64,000 nt of DNA from NCBI GenBank assembly GCA_022827185.1, contig JAJDTM010000005.1:434001-498000 (forward strand), written 5' to 3'. This document shows positions 24,194 to 36,600 of this stretch, in pieces. A program made the position numbers and the translations under genes. The notes below the pieces were generated by a model, which was given only the letters and a program-made list of their open reading frames with translations, was not told the DNA's origin and made no database searches. Numbering within the stretch: position 1 is the stretch's first letter; every line of letters starts with the position of its first letter. Source of the stretch: Candidatus Poribacteria bacterium. GTDB lineage: Bacteria; Poribacteria; WGA-4E; WGA-3G.

Positions 24194-25333
24194 ATGGCAG
24201 AGAAAATGTCGTGCCCATTTTGCCAGACCGAAGTTGAATACGTTGTCGAAAATTCACCCGATTGGTACCGAGATCCGTCCTTACCCGTCTACCGAATTGA
24301 TTGTCATGAGAAATGTAGACAGTATTGGCTTGAAGCAATTTCTGACCCACACCCACAGATTGATCCTGCCATCGTTGCCTTCTTGGATTCACTCAATGAT
24401 GAACAGCGAACATTTGTATCCGAATCAACACGACACGCGTGTGACAGTGGCGTTTTGATAGTTTATAACAGAAATATTTTACAATACCTTGTCACCGATT
24501 GGCACTATGCAAAAGCGGCTGTTATGTTGTATGAATTCAATGACGTTTCATTCCGAATTAGCGGTATTGGATTTGATTTTGCGAATATGTTGTTTTTCTT
24601 AAACACTGAAGACGCTCGGTTTACACTGAGACTCTATCAGGCAGGCACCGCTATTGATAAAATTCGATCCGAAATCTATTGGTTAAAAGCACTTTGGAAC
24701 GACGGACGCATCAAGACCCTCTCTCCTGTGCCAGGACGTGATGGCGAAATGATTCAATCTATCTCTCCAAATGACCTACCACCCCGCTATGCGACTGTAT
24801 ACGATTGGATTCCCGGTGAGACGCTTCACACACACTTTGAAGCGGAGAAAACACCCGAACTGATTCGGAGGCTTGGGAACATGGTAGGTCGCATGCACGC
24901 TGTGTCGGAAAAATTAGAATTGCCAGACGGGTTCACCCGCCCGCGGTACGATATGGACTGGATTACCGCTAAGGTTGAAGAGGTACTAACAAGTGAGCAC
25001 ACAGACTCTTCGACGGAAGTACTTGCAAAACTATCCACGCTTCCGGCACGTTTCTTACAGATTGTCGGCGAACATACTGAAGCACCAGACGTTTTTGGAC
25101 TGATTCACTCGGATCTCGAACCGCACAATATCATTATCTCGGACGGCCAACCCTGCCCAGTGGACGTGATGGAGTTCGGTTTCGGTTATTATCTCTCAGA
25201 TATTCTGACGCTTTCCCGCCATTTTAGTGAGGATGAGCAAACAATTTTCTTTGAAGGTTATCAAGAAATCCGGTCCCTCTCAACGGATTACCGTCAACAG
25301 TTGGCTCTATTTGAAGCGTTGCGTACACTGTAA
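24194..25333 (+). CDS. APH/choline-kinase-like phosphotransferase with N-terminal zinc-ribbon-like segment
   Basis: A 379-residue protein. ATG 24194 follows aggagaag and starts MAEKMSCPFC. The N-terminus has a CPFC...CHEKC pair of cysteine motifs (residues about 6-45), like a zinc ribbon. From about residue 110 it has the aminoglycoside-phosphotransferase kinase fold. The nucleotide-binding strand has FTLRLYQAG with Lys/Arg, then IQSISPNDLPPRYATVYDWIPG. The catalytic loop is LIHSDLEPHNIIIS, and the metal site VDVMEFGFG stands for the usual D-F/W-x. It would phosphorylate a small metabolite or antibiotic. The substrate is unknown. The zinc-ribbon addition is not typical. Confidence 0.8.
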   Translation: MAEKMSCPFCQTEVEYVVENSPDWYRDPSLPVYRIDCHEKCRQYWLEAISDPHPQIDPAIVAFLDSLNDEQRTFVSESTRHACDSGVLIVYNRNILQYLVTDWHYAKAAVMLYEFNDVSFRISGIGFDFANMLFFLNTEDARFTLRLYQAGTAIDKIRSEIYWLKALWNDGRIKTLSPVPGRDGEMIQSISPNDLPPRYATVYDWIPGETLHTHFEAEKTPELIRRLGNMVGRMHAVSEKLELPDGFTRPRYDMDWITAKVEEVLTSEHTDSSTEVLAKLSTLPARFLQIVGEHTEAPDVFGLIHSDLEPHNIIISDGQPCPVDVMEFGFGYYLSDILTLSRHFSEDEQTIFFEGYQEIRSLSTDYRQQLALFEALRTL

Positions 25334-25372
25334 CCCAATGGGTAAGCCTAATCGGCAAAAGATCGGATACGC

Positions 25373-25503
25373 CAGGGTGATTTAGTTTTAAGAAATTCGC
25401 GGGTTTTATGCTTTCTGTTACAGATCCGGTGCGGTTAGAAACACGCACCTACCGGTCCTGGGGGGCCAAAATTGGACGAAAAACCGAAAACTAAATAGCC
25501 CTG
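25373..25503. mobile_element. 131-base MITE-like element with CAGGG...TTTAGTTTT ends and 10-base target duplication
   Basis: The left terminus CAGGGTGATTTAGTTTT and the complement of the right terminus, CAGGGCTATTTAGTTTT, match at 15 of 17 positions. The flanks are a perfect 10-base direct repeat, TCGGATACGC, at 25363-25372 and 25504-25513, touching the termini. The centre is a hairpin (CCGGTGCGG...CGCACCTACCGG). There is no coding capacity. A second copy in inverse orientation is at 38957-39087, about 80 percent identical by eye and of equal length. No transposase in this window has matching ends. Confidence 0.8.
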
Positions 25504-25589
25504 TCGGATACGCTCGTGGTGATTGACTCGCATTCGCATCTATGATAACATGTCGGCACGAAAGCACGGAATATCTAAGGAGCTAACAC

Positions 25590-26981
25590 ATGGAACACCG
25601 ATACCTTTTCCTTGACCTGCAGCATATCACCCGAATCGAAGGGTTGTATCGCCGGATACACCAACCGCAGCGGCATCCCAATAACCCAGTGCTGCGCGGC
25701 GAGAACCCATGGGAAAGCGTCGCATCCCTCTACGGCACGGTGCTTTACGATCCAGAGAATTCATTGTTCAAAATGTGGTATCTCACAGGACCCTATGTAG
25801 ACGGCATGGTGCAAATCCGTCAACGAAACGCACTCGGTAATATAACGCTCCTCGCTTATGCCACTTCAACCGACGGCGTGCATTGGGAGAAACCTATCCT
25901 GAACCAAGTCGATTTTGAAGGTAGCACCGAGAACAATCTCGTTGACATCGGACGCACAAACTGTGAAGGTGCAGCGATCATCTACGATGCACATGAGACC
26001 GACACCGCACGTCGTTACAAAGCCTTTTATTGGGAGCACGGCGGCATTGACACCTTTGTTGAATACGAAGGACGCACAATCTGGGGACGTGGTGAAGGAG
26101 ATGGCATGTGGATGTCGTTTTCACCGGATGGTGTTCACTGGACAGACTGCGAATCTAATCCCGTTATCCCGATTGATAGCGACACAACCCAATCCTTAGT
26201 GTGGGATCCAAAGATAGAGAAATATGTTGTGTTTGGGCGATTCGGGGCAGGTGGACGTAAAACCGCCCGTGCTGAAAGTGCCGACGCGATTCACTTCAAC
26301 CAACCGGAACGCGTCTTTGAATGTGATGAAATTGACGAGGAAGGCACCCAGATTTACGGCATGCCGATCAATATTTACGAAGGCATCTATCTCGGTATGA
26401 TCTGGGTCTACCGCGAAGGTGTTGACGGCACTATCGACACATCCCTCGCGATGAGCCGTGACGGTATCAGTTGGCAACGCGTTCTGGATCGTCAAACATT
26501 TCTGACGCTCGGTGAGCCGGGCAGTTGGGAAGACGGCATGACACGGATTAGTCAGAATTTCATCACACACAACGACCAGATCTATTTCTACTACGGCGGC
26601 GTGAACGGTCCGCACACCGGCAGAAAGTTCAAGCAAGTTGAGCGTAAACACAAGTCCATGCTCGGCTTGGCGACGTTGCGTCGTGACGGATTCGTTTCAC
26701 TTGATGCTGACGAAACCGAAGGACGCATGCTAACGAAACCGTTGATACTGGATGACGGAGAATTACACCTCAATGCCGATGCGAGTCAAGGCTATGTCAC
26801 TGTCTCGATTACCGATGATATTGGCACACCTTTGGACGGTTACACCTCTCGCCAAATCGTCGGAGACCAATTAGATATATCGGCTGAATTCGATCAGCCG
26901 TTGGAGACACTCAGCGGCAAAGAGGTCCGGCTTCAATTTCAGCTCAGGAACGCGAGTCTATATTCTTACTGGTTTGCCTAA
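25590..26981 (+). CDS. Five-bladed beta-propeller glycosidase-like protein, paralogue
   Basis: A 463-residue relative of the protein at 15691-17190, starting after aaggagctaac. Blade motifs include LLAYATSTDGVHWEKP, GMWMSFSPDGVHWTD, TARAESADAIHF and SLAMSRDGISWQRV. The C-terminal sandwich (GRMLTKPLILDDGELHLN, VRLQFQLRNASLYSYWF) corresponds closely to that of the paralogue. No signal peptide is seen. The fold suggests binding or hydrolysis of glycosides, but the acid residues cannot be placed by eye. It is followed 13 bases later by a cupin gene and probably forms an operon with it. Confidence 0.72.
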   Translation: MEHRYLFLDLQHITRIEGLYRRIHQPQRHPNNPVLRGENPWESVASLYGTVLYDPENSLFKMWYLTGPYVDGMVQIRQRNALGNITLLAYATSTDGVHWEKPILNQVDFEGSTENNLVDIGRTNCEGAAIIYDAHETDTARRYKAFYWEHGGIDTFVEYEGRTIWGRGEGDGMWMSFSPDGVHWTDCESNPVIPIDSDTTQSLVWDPKIEKYVVFGRFGAGGRKTARAESADAIHFNQPERVFECDEIDEEGTQIYGMPINIYEGIYLGMIWVYREGVDGTIDTSLAMSRDGISWQRVLDRQTFLTLGEPGSWEDGMTRISQNFITHNDQIYFYYGGVNGPHTGRKFKQVERKHKSMLGLATLRRDGFVSLDADETEGRMLTKPLILDDGELHLNADASQGYVTVSITDDIGTPLDGYTSRQIVGDQLDISAEFDQPLETLSGKEVRLQFQLRNASLYSYWFA

Positions 26982-26994
26982 TTATGGAGGAAAA

Positions 26995-27405
26995 ATGAAA
27001 CATATCTACCACAAAGAAGATGCCGAAGTCGTCCGTATCGAAGGCGAGGCACCGCGAACACTCTACACACTCATCGAACCGAACACCACGAGTACCGAAC
27101 ATTTTTCGATGGGATTAGAAGAGATTGATCCGAATAGCGAAATCCCTATCCACTCACACAGCGAATCCGAAGAGATTATTTTCGTCTATGGTGGACAAGG
27201 CAAAGCCTTCGTCGGTGATGAAGTCGCTGATCTGAAACCCGGTACGGTTATCTATCTCCCACCGAATGTTGAACACCGTTTTGTCAACACAGGCGACGAG
27301 CCGCTCTGGATTACGTGGACACTCTCACCGCCCGGTTTTGAGAAACAAATTCGTAAGATCGCAGACGGCTCCGCGGGAATGGAAGTGTTTAGCGAGTCCG
27401 GTTGA
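26995..27405 (+). CDS. Cupin-domain protein
   Basis: A 136-residue single-cupin protein. ATG 26995 follows a perfect ggagg, so an in-frame TTG upstream, overlapping the previous gene, is rejected. Cupin motif 1 is IPIHSHSESEEIIFVYGGQG, with two His and one Glu as metal ligands. Motif 2 is PGTVIYLPPNVEHRFVN, with the last His. Such proteins act as isomerases, dioxygenases or sugar-binding sensors. The neighbouring propeller gene favours a sugar-linked role. Cytoplasmic. Confidence 0.88.
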   Translation: MKHIYHKEDAEVVRIEGEAPRTLYTLIEPNTTSTEHFSMGLEEIDPNSEIPIHSHSESEEIIFVYGGQGKAFVGDEVADLKPGTVIYLPPNVEHRFVNTGDEPLWITWTLSPPGFEKQIRKIADGSAGMEVFSESG

Positions 27406-27499
27406 GATCGCTTTCGCATAAAATAATGCAACTTTTTCCCACTTAAAGTGTGTCACTATAGGTAACACCCCCAATATTTAAGTCTGTTTTGGAAATTGA

Positions 27500-27588
27500 T
27501 AGGACTTACACATTTTTCCATGATAACGGACATCCTACTGCAGGAGGGGTTTGAAACCCCGCCTGCAAACGGGGCTGCGTAAGTCCTA
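27500..27588. mobile_element. 89-base MITE-like element, TAGGACTTAC ends, ATTGA target duplication
   Basis: The left end TAGGACTTACAC and right end GCGTAAGTCCTA are inverse complements at 10 of 12 positions. The element is directly flanked by ATTGA (27495-27499 and 27589-27593), an unambiguous 5-base duplication. The interior carries the hairpin GCAGGAGGGGTTT/AAACCCCGCCTGC (27540-27566). It is the second copy of the family seen at 9497-9598, although the two interiors differ. It lies just upstream of the giant TPR gene. Confidence 0.75.
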
Positions 27589-27653
27589 ATTGATTTAACG
27601 CCTTGGAAATTTTAGGTGCTTTCAACGCTGTCTATTTCCTCAAGGAGATATCT

Positions 27654-30600
27654 ATGCTCGCAAGACAAAAACGCGCTATCGTCGTATGTGCCCTGTCCCT
27701 TATATTCTGCACGCTCTACTTCTCTTCAGTTACCCCTGCCCAAGACGAAAAAGTTGTCGAACGCTACAAATTAATGCTCAATCGCAATCCAAAAGAAGGC
27801 AGTACGTTCGACCGACTCTACCAACTCTATCTCGAAGGTGATGGCTTAGATGCCATGATTGCCGATTATCAGGCAGAAGCAGAAGCCAAACCCAACGATT
27901 CAAACCTCCAACTCATCTTGGGACATATCCATAAACGCCTCGGAAAAGATGCCGAGACACTTGCCGCATATCAACGCGCCGTTGAACTCGCGCCAAACGG
28001 TTATTATCCGCGCTTCGCATTGGGGCAGATGTACGCAACCCTGCGTCAACACGAGGACGCGATCCGTGAGTTAACGAAAGCCGCAGAATTATCAGAAGCG
28101 ACGCAGGCTGCATCTCCCGAAGAATTGATGGCGATCTACAAGGCACTCGGACGCGCCTATTTCAGCCGAGACCGTGTAGATGCGGCGATTTCGGCATGGG
28201 CAAAAATCTCCGAACTCGATCCAGAAAACATTTTCTCTCGTATTGAACTCGCTGACCTTTTCCGAGAGCAGCAACTCTACGATCAAGCAATAGCGCAGCA
28301 TGAAGCGATTATCGCGCTTAAAGCCGACGACCCATATCGCGTCTGCCTGAGTCGTCGGGAGATCGGGAATATCCACGAGGAAAAAAGCGATTACGAAACA
28401 GCCATTCAAACCTACGAAGCAGCATTGGCGTTGACGGCACCCGGAAACTGGCTCCGCAAGGACCTCCAATACCGCATCATCGGCATTTACGCCGCTGACG
28501 GGAACTGGGAAGGCTTAATAACACACTATAAAGAAAAACTCGAAAATACACCAAACGATCCAGAATTAATCGGTTTGCTGGCTGAGGCTTATATCGAAAA
28601 CCAGCAGTTGGACGAAGGTATCACTGCCTATCAGAATGCCCTTGAACTTGCACCAACAGATACCGCGCTACGCTTGAACCTAATCGCTGCACTCCGCAAT
28701 ACTGAAAAGTTTGAGGAAGCAGCGGCAGCTTACGAATCCCTCAGCGAGCAACAACCCGATGACTTCGGTATCTACCGCGAACTCGGTGGGTTATATTTGC
28801 AATTGGATGACGCAGCCAAGGCAAAATCGACGTATCAGCGTATGCTTACGCGTGACCCCGATAATGCAAGCACACACCTCATCCTTGCCGAAATTTATGC
28901 CGGACATGAATGGACAGAAGATGCTATCGCTGCGTATCAAAAGGCGATTTCGTTTGCCCCCAGCAACCTTGATTATATTGAGTATTTCGGTGAATTCTAT
29001 CTCCGTCAAGGCGATCGTGAGAAGGCTTTAGAAACGTGGAATCAGACAGTCGCTGGTGATAAAGCAGTCGCTGAGAATTACGACCGATTGGCGAAGCTGC
29101 TTGATAGCAAAGCACGGGTGCTAAACAGTCAACCTGAAGCCATCGCCGCAAGCCGAAAGGCAGTCGAGTTAGCACCCGATGTGTACCGGTATCGGGAAGC
29201 GTTGGCGAAACGACTCTTGGAGAATCAAGACTACGACGCAGCATTAACGGAATACACTGAAGCCGCGAAACTCGCACCGAACGAATTTTTCGCTGAACAG
29301 ATGGACAACCAACGCATCGAAATCTATCGGCGGCAAGGAACGCTTGTTGAAAAAATTAGTGCCTTGGAATCGGGACTTCAACAGTTAGACAGCACATCTG
29401 CCGACGCCTTTGCCCAACACAAGCAACTTGCTAAGATGTATCTCAAGTTAGGCAATACCACTTATGCCCTTGAAATCCTTTTAAAAGCGAAAAACCTCCA
29501 ACCCGATGACGCAATTGTTAACCGTTGGATCGCCGAAGTCTATACCTTTCAGGGACGACGGGATAATGCCAACGCTATCTACACCTATCTGATTGAAGTC
29601 GATAGCGCGAATGCCCGCGAGTATTACACAAATATCGCACGTTCTCATCTCGAAGTCATGGATTTTGATGCTGCAACGGATGCAGCAAAGCAAGCCGTTG
29701 CACACAGTCCCCGTAACCCGGAAGGGCATCAGATGCTTGCCCAGATCGCTACACAAGCTGCGGATTATCAGACCGCTATTGACAGCTTCAAGCAGGCGAT
29801 TCGTCTTCGACCGGAAGCCACCAACATCCGTTCCGAACTCGCTGAGATTTACAAACTTTCCGGTAATCCTCGACAGGCACTTGAGCAGTACTGGCGGTGT
29901 TGGGAGTTGAGTGGGACCGTTAGTGACAAACTCGCTTTTGTCAAACCCCTCTCTGAAGTATATTACGATTTGGGGCGGCGCGGCGAGTTGGAAGAAAAGT
30001 TGAAACAGCTGTCGAAAACGAACACAGCGAATGTAGGTCCCGTCATCGCATTGGCACAACTCTATCAGATGGAAGGCGACTTACCGAACGCTCGTTTCCA
30101 ACTGGCGCGGGCATTAGATCGGGATCGCGAAAACCCGGACCTCTTGGCGCAGCTCGTCAAAATCAGTCTCGACCTCGGTGATACCCAAGACGCGCTCACC
30201 TATCAACAACGGCTTGTCAAGGCACAACCCGACCCAAACCATCGGCAACGCCTCGGCGAGTTATTGTTTGATCTGGGGCGGGAACAGGAGGCAATTCAGG
30301 CGTGGACGAAACTACTCCATACCAAAAATCAACCCTTTGCAGCGGATATTAAACTCGCAACCTTGCTCATTCAGCACGGACTGCTCGATGAGACGATCTC
30401 TGTTCTTGACCGTGCAGCAGAGAAAGTGACAGGTCCGAAAGCGCATATCGCGCTTTATCAACTCGGTACAGCGTTGGTCGAGATGAACGAGTTTGACAGT
30501 GCGCGTTCACATTTCCAAAGAATTCTTGACATGCCCGAACCCCTTCAGAACGCAACACAGAACGTCACGTCAGGTGCGTCCGGCGCAACGTCGGGGCCGC

Positions 30601-33600
30601 CCGGCATCCGGACGGACAGATTCGATCTCCCGCGAAATCTCGCCTCGAAAATTCAGAGCCAGGCCTTTGGCATTGGCAGCCAAAGACAAACCCAGTGGCT
30701 ACCGACAAACTTTGAAGAGGCGCAAGCAGGCGCGCTCGTACAGTTGACAACAATCGCACAGCAACAGCGGAAATTAGGGGAACTCATCAAGGCGTTTGAA
30801 GCACAGGTTGACGCGGACCCGAAAAACATAAAGACCCTCGAAACGTTAGCACAGGTCTATACACTGATCCAAAACACCGATAAGACTGAAGAAACGATAG
30901 ATCAACTCATTGCTGCCTCTCCTAACGACCCTATCTATCAAAGCGTCCGGTTGACTCGGTTAATGAAGCAAGAACTCAATTATGAGACGTTAAAAAAATA
31001 TCTTGATGAAATGACAGGGTTAACCCCTGAAGCACGATACTGGTATATCGCACAATACGCCGACAGTTTCTACCGGCGAGGCGAGAAAGCGGATGCCGAA
31101 AAACTGGCAGTGGAGCTTGAAGACGTAAAGGTGACCGACCTCGACACCGGTGAAAAAGTTGTTAATACCCTCGCACAAATGGGCAAAATAGATGCTGCCG
31201 AGAAAGTCCTTGCACAACTGCCGGCACCTGCACCGCCCGCAGCCGCTCAAACTCAATTTTCGACAGCAAATCCGCTATCGTCCTCGCAGCAGTGGCGCAA
31301 ATACAGTCGCATCTATCAAAGTCTCGCCACCGCTTATGTTCGCGACGAACAGGTTGATAAAGGGATTACCCTGCTCTGGTCCTTCTTTGAGCGAACCAAA
31401 CCGCAAGCGTCCAATGCCCGGCGCGTCGATGCCTTAGCGTACTCGCCTCGCTCTTATTCCGGTTACACACCACTGCAGACAACCTATCCGTCACCGACCA
31501 CTTATTACAACCGAAACCGTTTGCAGTCCCTTCAACAGGCTTTCAAGCTATTGTGGACGCATAATCAGCAGGAAGCACTGTACAAAAAATTGCAGGCTGA
31601 GTTAGACGCTGCGACCCATAGAGATCGCATTTATCCAAGTTTGGCTCTCAGTTATTGTTATTGGTGGGCAGGGAAGCGCGACCGCGCACAAGAGATCCTC
31701 TCCGCACTACAAAAGGAATTGCCTGACGATCTCACACTCAGACTCAACGCCATCTTTGCCTCCATTCAAACAGGAGCACACGCGGCAGCACTCGAATTGC
31801 TTGATGGACTCGTTGAGGCTGATCCGAGAAATCGCAAGCAGTACTACGAACTCACATTACAACTCGCAGCGCAGACAGGCGATACTGTCGCTGTACGTGA
31901 ATTGGCGACAAAAGTGCTTAATTCACCGAGTGGGGCGCGAGAACTCTATCAATTCTCACAAATACTCCAACAGAATGGACTCACACAATACGCAATCGCT
32001 GTCGCCAAGAAGGCTGTGACCTTGGCAATGGGTGAACGCGATCCGAATTTCCTCGTAGACTTGAGCCAGCATTTAGAAGACTTAGGACGCGTACAGGATG
32101 CTGCGCGCATCGCTGAACGTGCAATGCGGTTCGCCAACCAGCGCGACCGATACGGACAGACGTTGCACCGGTGGGATATGCAGCGCGCCGTGCAGAGCGC
32201 GAGACGTTCTAAAGGACTCCGAGCACGCGAGCCGCAATTGGTTGCGGCTGCCGAGAAAGATCCGAACTCGTTTCAGGCACAAGTCCGGTTAGCAACGTTC
32301 TACGAAGCCACCAATCAGGTAAACAAAGCGTCCGAAGCGTATGAGGCAGCACTCACACTGCGTCCCAAGGACAGCATGACCCGACAACGATACGCACAGA
32401 TGTTAGAGCGGCGTGGAAAGGCAAAAGATGCTGCAGCGCAATATCTGATACTCCTCAAGGATAATCCGAACGCACTCAGCTACAACTATTATCAGGTCAT
32501 GCAGACTTTCTTTAGCGCGGGGCAAGTCGACGCGCTTGTCTCGCTCGCGAAAGATATGATCGCTCCATCTGTCGGGATGAACTACGGCAACTTTTTTGCG
32601 GAAGGCGTGGCAAGTCAAGCACTCGAAAACAATAACGCTAAAGCCGCGATTGAACTCTACGAGAAACTTATTGCCGTGCAGCCAAACGATGCCTCTTCCT
32701 ATACCGCATTGGCTTCGGCTTATGTCGCTGCGGGTGAACGTGAAAAGGCGATCGAATTCCTGCGCGAGAAACTCGAAGCAAAAGATACCGCACGCTCGCG
32801 AGATCCGCACGTACAGGTGGATATTGTATCTAAACTGACCGAGTTCTACAAAGCATCAGGTCAGATTGCAGAATTGCTAATGGAATACGAAACCAAACTT
32901 GCTGAGAAACCGAACGACACATCGCTGCGCTACCTCGTGGCTTCAATGAAAATTGCGGCGGACGACCTTGAGGGATCGGATACACTCGTTGATCAACTCC
33001 TCAATGATTCGGTATCGGTAGACGCACACTGGTTGAACAACCTCGCCGATGCTTATCGAGGCGCGAACGACAGAGATCGTGAACTCCGTCTGCTTGAGAC
33101 TGCAATTGCGAAAACTGATTTGCAAGATACATGGCACCTGACGGAGACCTACCAAAAACTTGGCACGGCTTATGCCAAAAAAGGTGAAAAAGAAAAAGCA
33201 CAAAACACATTCCGTAAGATGGCAGCGATCCGTCTGCTCCAAGGGCGTGGCACGTATGAGAAAGAGCAAATCGCGAGCACATACATGCAACACGAAATGT
33301 GGGACGATGCCGAGGCACTCTACACCGAAATCATCAATGACTTCTCAACACAACAGTGGACCCGTGAACAGGCACAGCGACAGTTGATGCAAATCAAGCA
33401 GCGACGCGATGGATTGACAAAGGCAACCACGTCGCCTGAAAAAACGGAAAAATTTAACGTCGGCGTGCAACGCACATTGGCACAACAGTATGTCCAGAAC
33501 AACGAGATTAAGAAGGCAGTCAAAATTTACGAGCAACTTGCAGAAGTGATGCCCGACGATCTTGAGTCGCGTGCACAACTCGCACACCTCTATTCGCGTC

Positions 33601-36600
33601 AAAACAAACATGAAAAAGCGATAGATACTTGGGAAGCACTGCTTGAAGTTGACCCAGAGAATACGAAGTATCAAGATGGACTCGTTGATACTTACCAAGA
33701 GGCTGATAAAACGCCTGAAGCACTTGAACTCGCACAGCAGTACATTGAAGCGGATGCAGAGAACGGTGTCCACTATGCTCGACTTGCTAAGCTCTACGCT
33801 GCGGAAGACCGGGTCAATGATGCCATTGAAACCTATAAAAAATCTGCCGAACTGAACCCCGGTGATGGACAGGTCTATCGTCAATTAGGACAACTCTATC
33901 TCCGTAAAGATGATCTGGATGCCGCAGAAAAAGCGTTCAAAGATGCCATCCAATACACCGGGCAGGAGTGGGAGCGTCGCAGTATCGAACGGCAGCTCAC
34001 AAGCATCTACCGCCGTCAGGGTAAATTAGAGGAGATGCTGAAGCAGGCGGAAGAAGCAGGCACAATCACGTTTGAGATGCAACGCGAACGCGCACAAGAC
34101 TACCGGAACGCTGGCGAATTCGATAAAGCCATTGAGACTTATAAGAAAGCGTTGGAAATGACATCACAAAGTTACCAGCGAGGTAACATCACCAACGAAC
34201 TCCTTAGATTATATGTGCAGATTGGCAAGAACGATTTGGCAATGGAACTTTATGAAAACCAGTCTCAGTCAAGTCCAATGGGAAGTGTCTCAATCAGCTC
34301 CGGCTCGTCCGGCCTCAAAATTACGTCAGGGAGCGATAAGGCGCGCGAGACCTTGATTAATGCCTATAAAAATCAGGGAAAACTTGAGGCATTGGAAACC
34401 ATTTTTAAGGACAAAATGGAAAAGGATCCAAACAATCCTGCCCTCCTTGAAATGGTCGGCGAAATCTACCGGAATGCACGCAACTATGAAAAAGCAGCAG
34501 AAACGTATCAGGCACTCTGCAAAGCACAACCGGGTAACCTCAAGAGTTTTTACCATGCTGCTGCCGCACTGCGGAAAAGCAACCAACCCGATCTCGCAGA
34601 AAAGATGCTAAGCCAAGCAGAGGTCGCACTCTCAACCAATCCGCGCGCACAATTCGACCTCTTTTTACTCATGTCGCTTGCCTCTATCTGTGTTGAAGGT
34701 GAACTGCACGAACAGGCAATCAAACTCGCTGAAGACGCACTGGCTACAAGTTCACGGATGGGTGGAGGCCTCGCGCCGCTGATGGAATATGTGCACGAAA
34801 TGCTTGGGAAGAGTTACCTCAGCGCAAAACGGTACGAGGAAGCTGTCGATGCCTATAAACAGATGGCGAACGTCGCCTCTCGTGACCAAAGGCGAGAAAT
34901 AGCAGAAAAGGCGATACAACAGGCTTATAGAGAGGGAAAACTCTATGAAAAACAGATTCCTGAGCAATTACAGAAGGTTGCGGAAAACCCTGATGACCTT
35001 GATGCACACTTCGCGCTTGCTGAAAATTACGAATTAAGCGATAGGGTTGACGAAGCGATCACACAATACGAAAAGATTAGCGAACTGCAGCCCGATGACG
35101 CACAGTGGCAGAAAAAAATTGGCGATCTCTATCAAAAACAGCGTCAGACGGATGAAATCGTTGAAGGGACAGCACTCAGTTTGGCTGGAGACAAAAGTTT
35201 TGTGGAGGTTACGGAGAGTGATGCTTTGAACAATATCAGCCAACAAGTGACTGTAACCACATGGATCAAACCGACCGAATACCCTAACAGGTATACGCCT
35301 ATTGTTTATAAGGGAGATGAGCGGACCCCCGAAATTAGCAATCGAAGTTACGCACTCTGGCTACGAAACGATGGTAGGATTCAATTCGCTGCATCGCCAA
35401 GGGGTGAGGCGGAAAAGTTCGCCTTTTCACCTACCGGATCAATCACCCTCAACAAATGGCACTACGTCGCAGGGGTCGTTGACGCTTCAGAAAACATCAT
35501 AAAAATATATATTGATGGTGTTATGGTAGGGAGCAACGATTTTAGAGGGAACCCCAACATTTATGAAAGCAGCCTGCCCCTCCGAATCGGCAGTTCACAT
35601 GAAGAAGAGTGGGTAACGCACGCCTCGTTTGTAGGGCAGATTGATCGGGTTTCTGTCTGGAATGTCGCGCTAACAGCGGTTGAGATTCGTTCAAATATGA
35701 ACGCTCGGTTGAAAGGGGACGAACCAGGCTTAGTCGCCTATTGGAAATTTGACGAAGAAACGGAAGGGCATATCTCTGATGTGTCGCCTCACAAAAGCGA
35801 TGGTAGATTGGTCGGGGATGCTAAACTGGAGCCTTATACCCGTCAGGTCGTAACTGTAGCAGGCACAGAACAATTGACGCAGGCAGCTGCAGCATATCAG
35901 AAAGCGATTCAACTTGAACCGACTTCTTATGAACTGTATAACCTATTGGCACAAACGCATGTGAAGGCAGACCAATTGCCAGAAGCGGAAGCGGTGTATC
36001 GTCAGGCATTGGATGCCTCCCTCGAAGAGAGTGAACATAATGCCGTAATCCGAGAGCTCTGGCAACTTTACGCCGACAGAGATCAGAAAAATAAGGGGAT
36101 TGCTATCCTCGAAGAATTAAGACCGAGTATGGAAACGAGTGTTTCTTTGCTTGAATTGTTAGGGGATGCCTACAAAGCAGCAGGCGATGCTGAAAAAGCA
36201 GATGCAGTCTACACCGAGTGGCTAACGATTCAAGAGAAAGCCGCGAACCGGCGACAAAGCCCTTTTGGCTATCGCAATCTTGCAAGGCAGATTCTTGACA
36301 AAGGTATCATGCCGGAAAAAGGATTGGCATACGCTGAACGCGCATCGCAAATGGGGTCGGGGTCAAGTTACACCGAGACGTTAGCACAGGCGTACATCGC
36401 TAATGATCGGTATGAAGATGCATCAGAGCAGCTCAAAAAACGTCTAAACACTATGGAACAGGAGGCGTTTGAGCGCTGGTTGCCCTCGTGGATTTCTCGA
36501 GTCGGTAAGAACGCTACGGACAAAGGACGTTATGTTGAAATGTTGGATAATTTGCTGAATGCCGCGCCGGACACTCTAACCGTCCAGTCAGATGTCTATC

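Noticed and set aside
24131..25551. Shared motif TCTATGATAACAT upstream of two genes
   Set aside because: It occurs at 24131 and 25539 and could be a -10 element, but no -35 at a proper distance is visible. Two copies do not establish a regulon.
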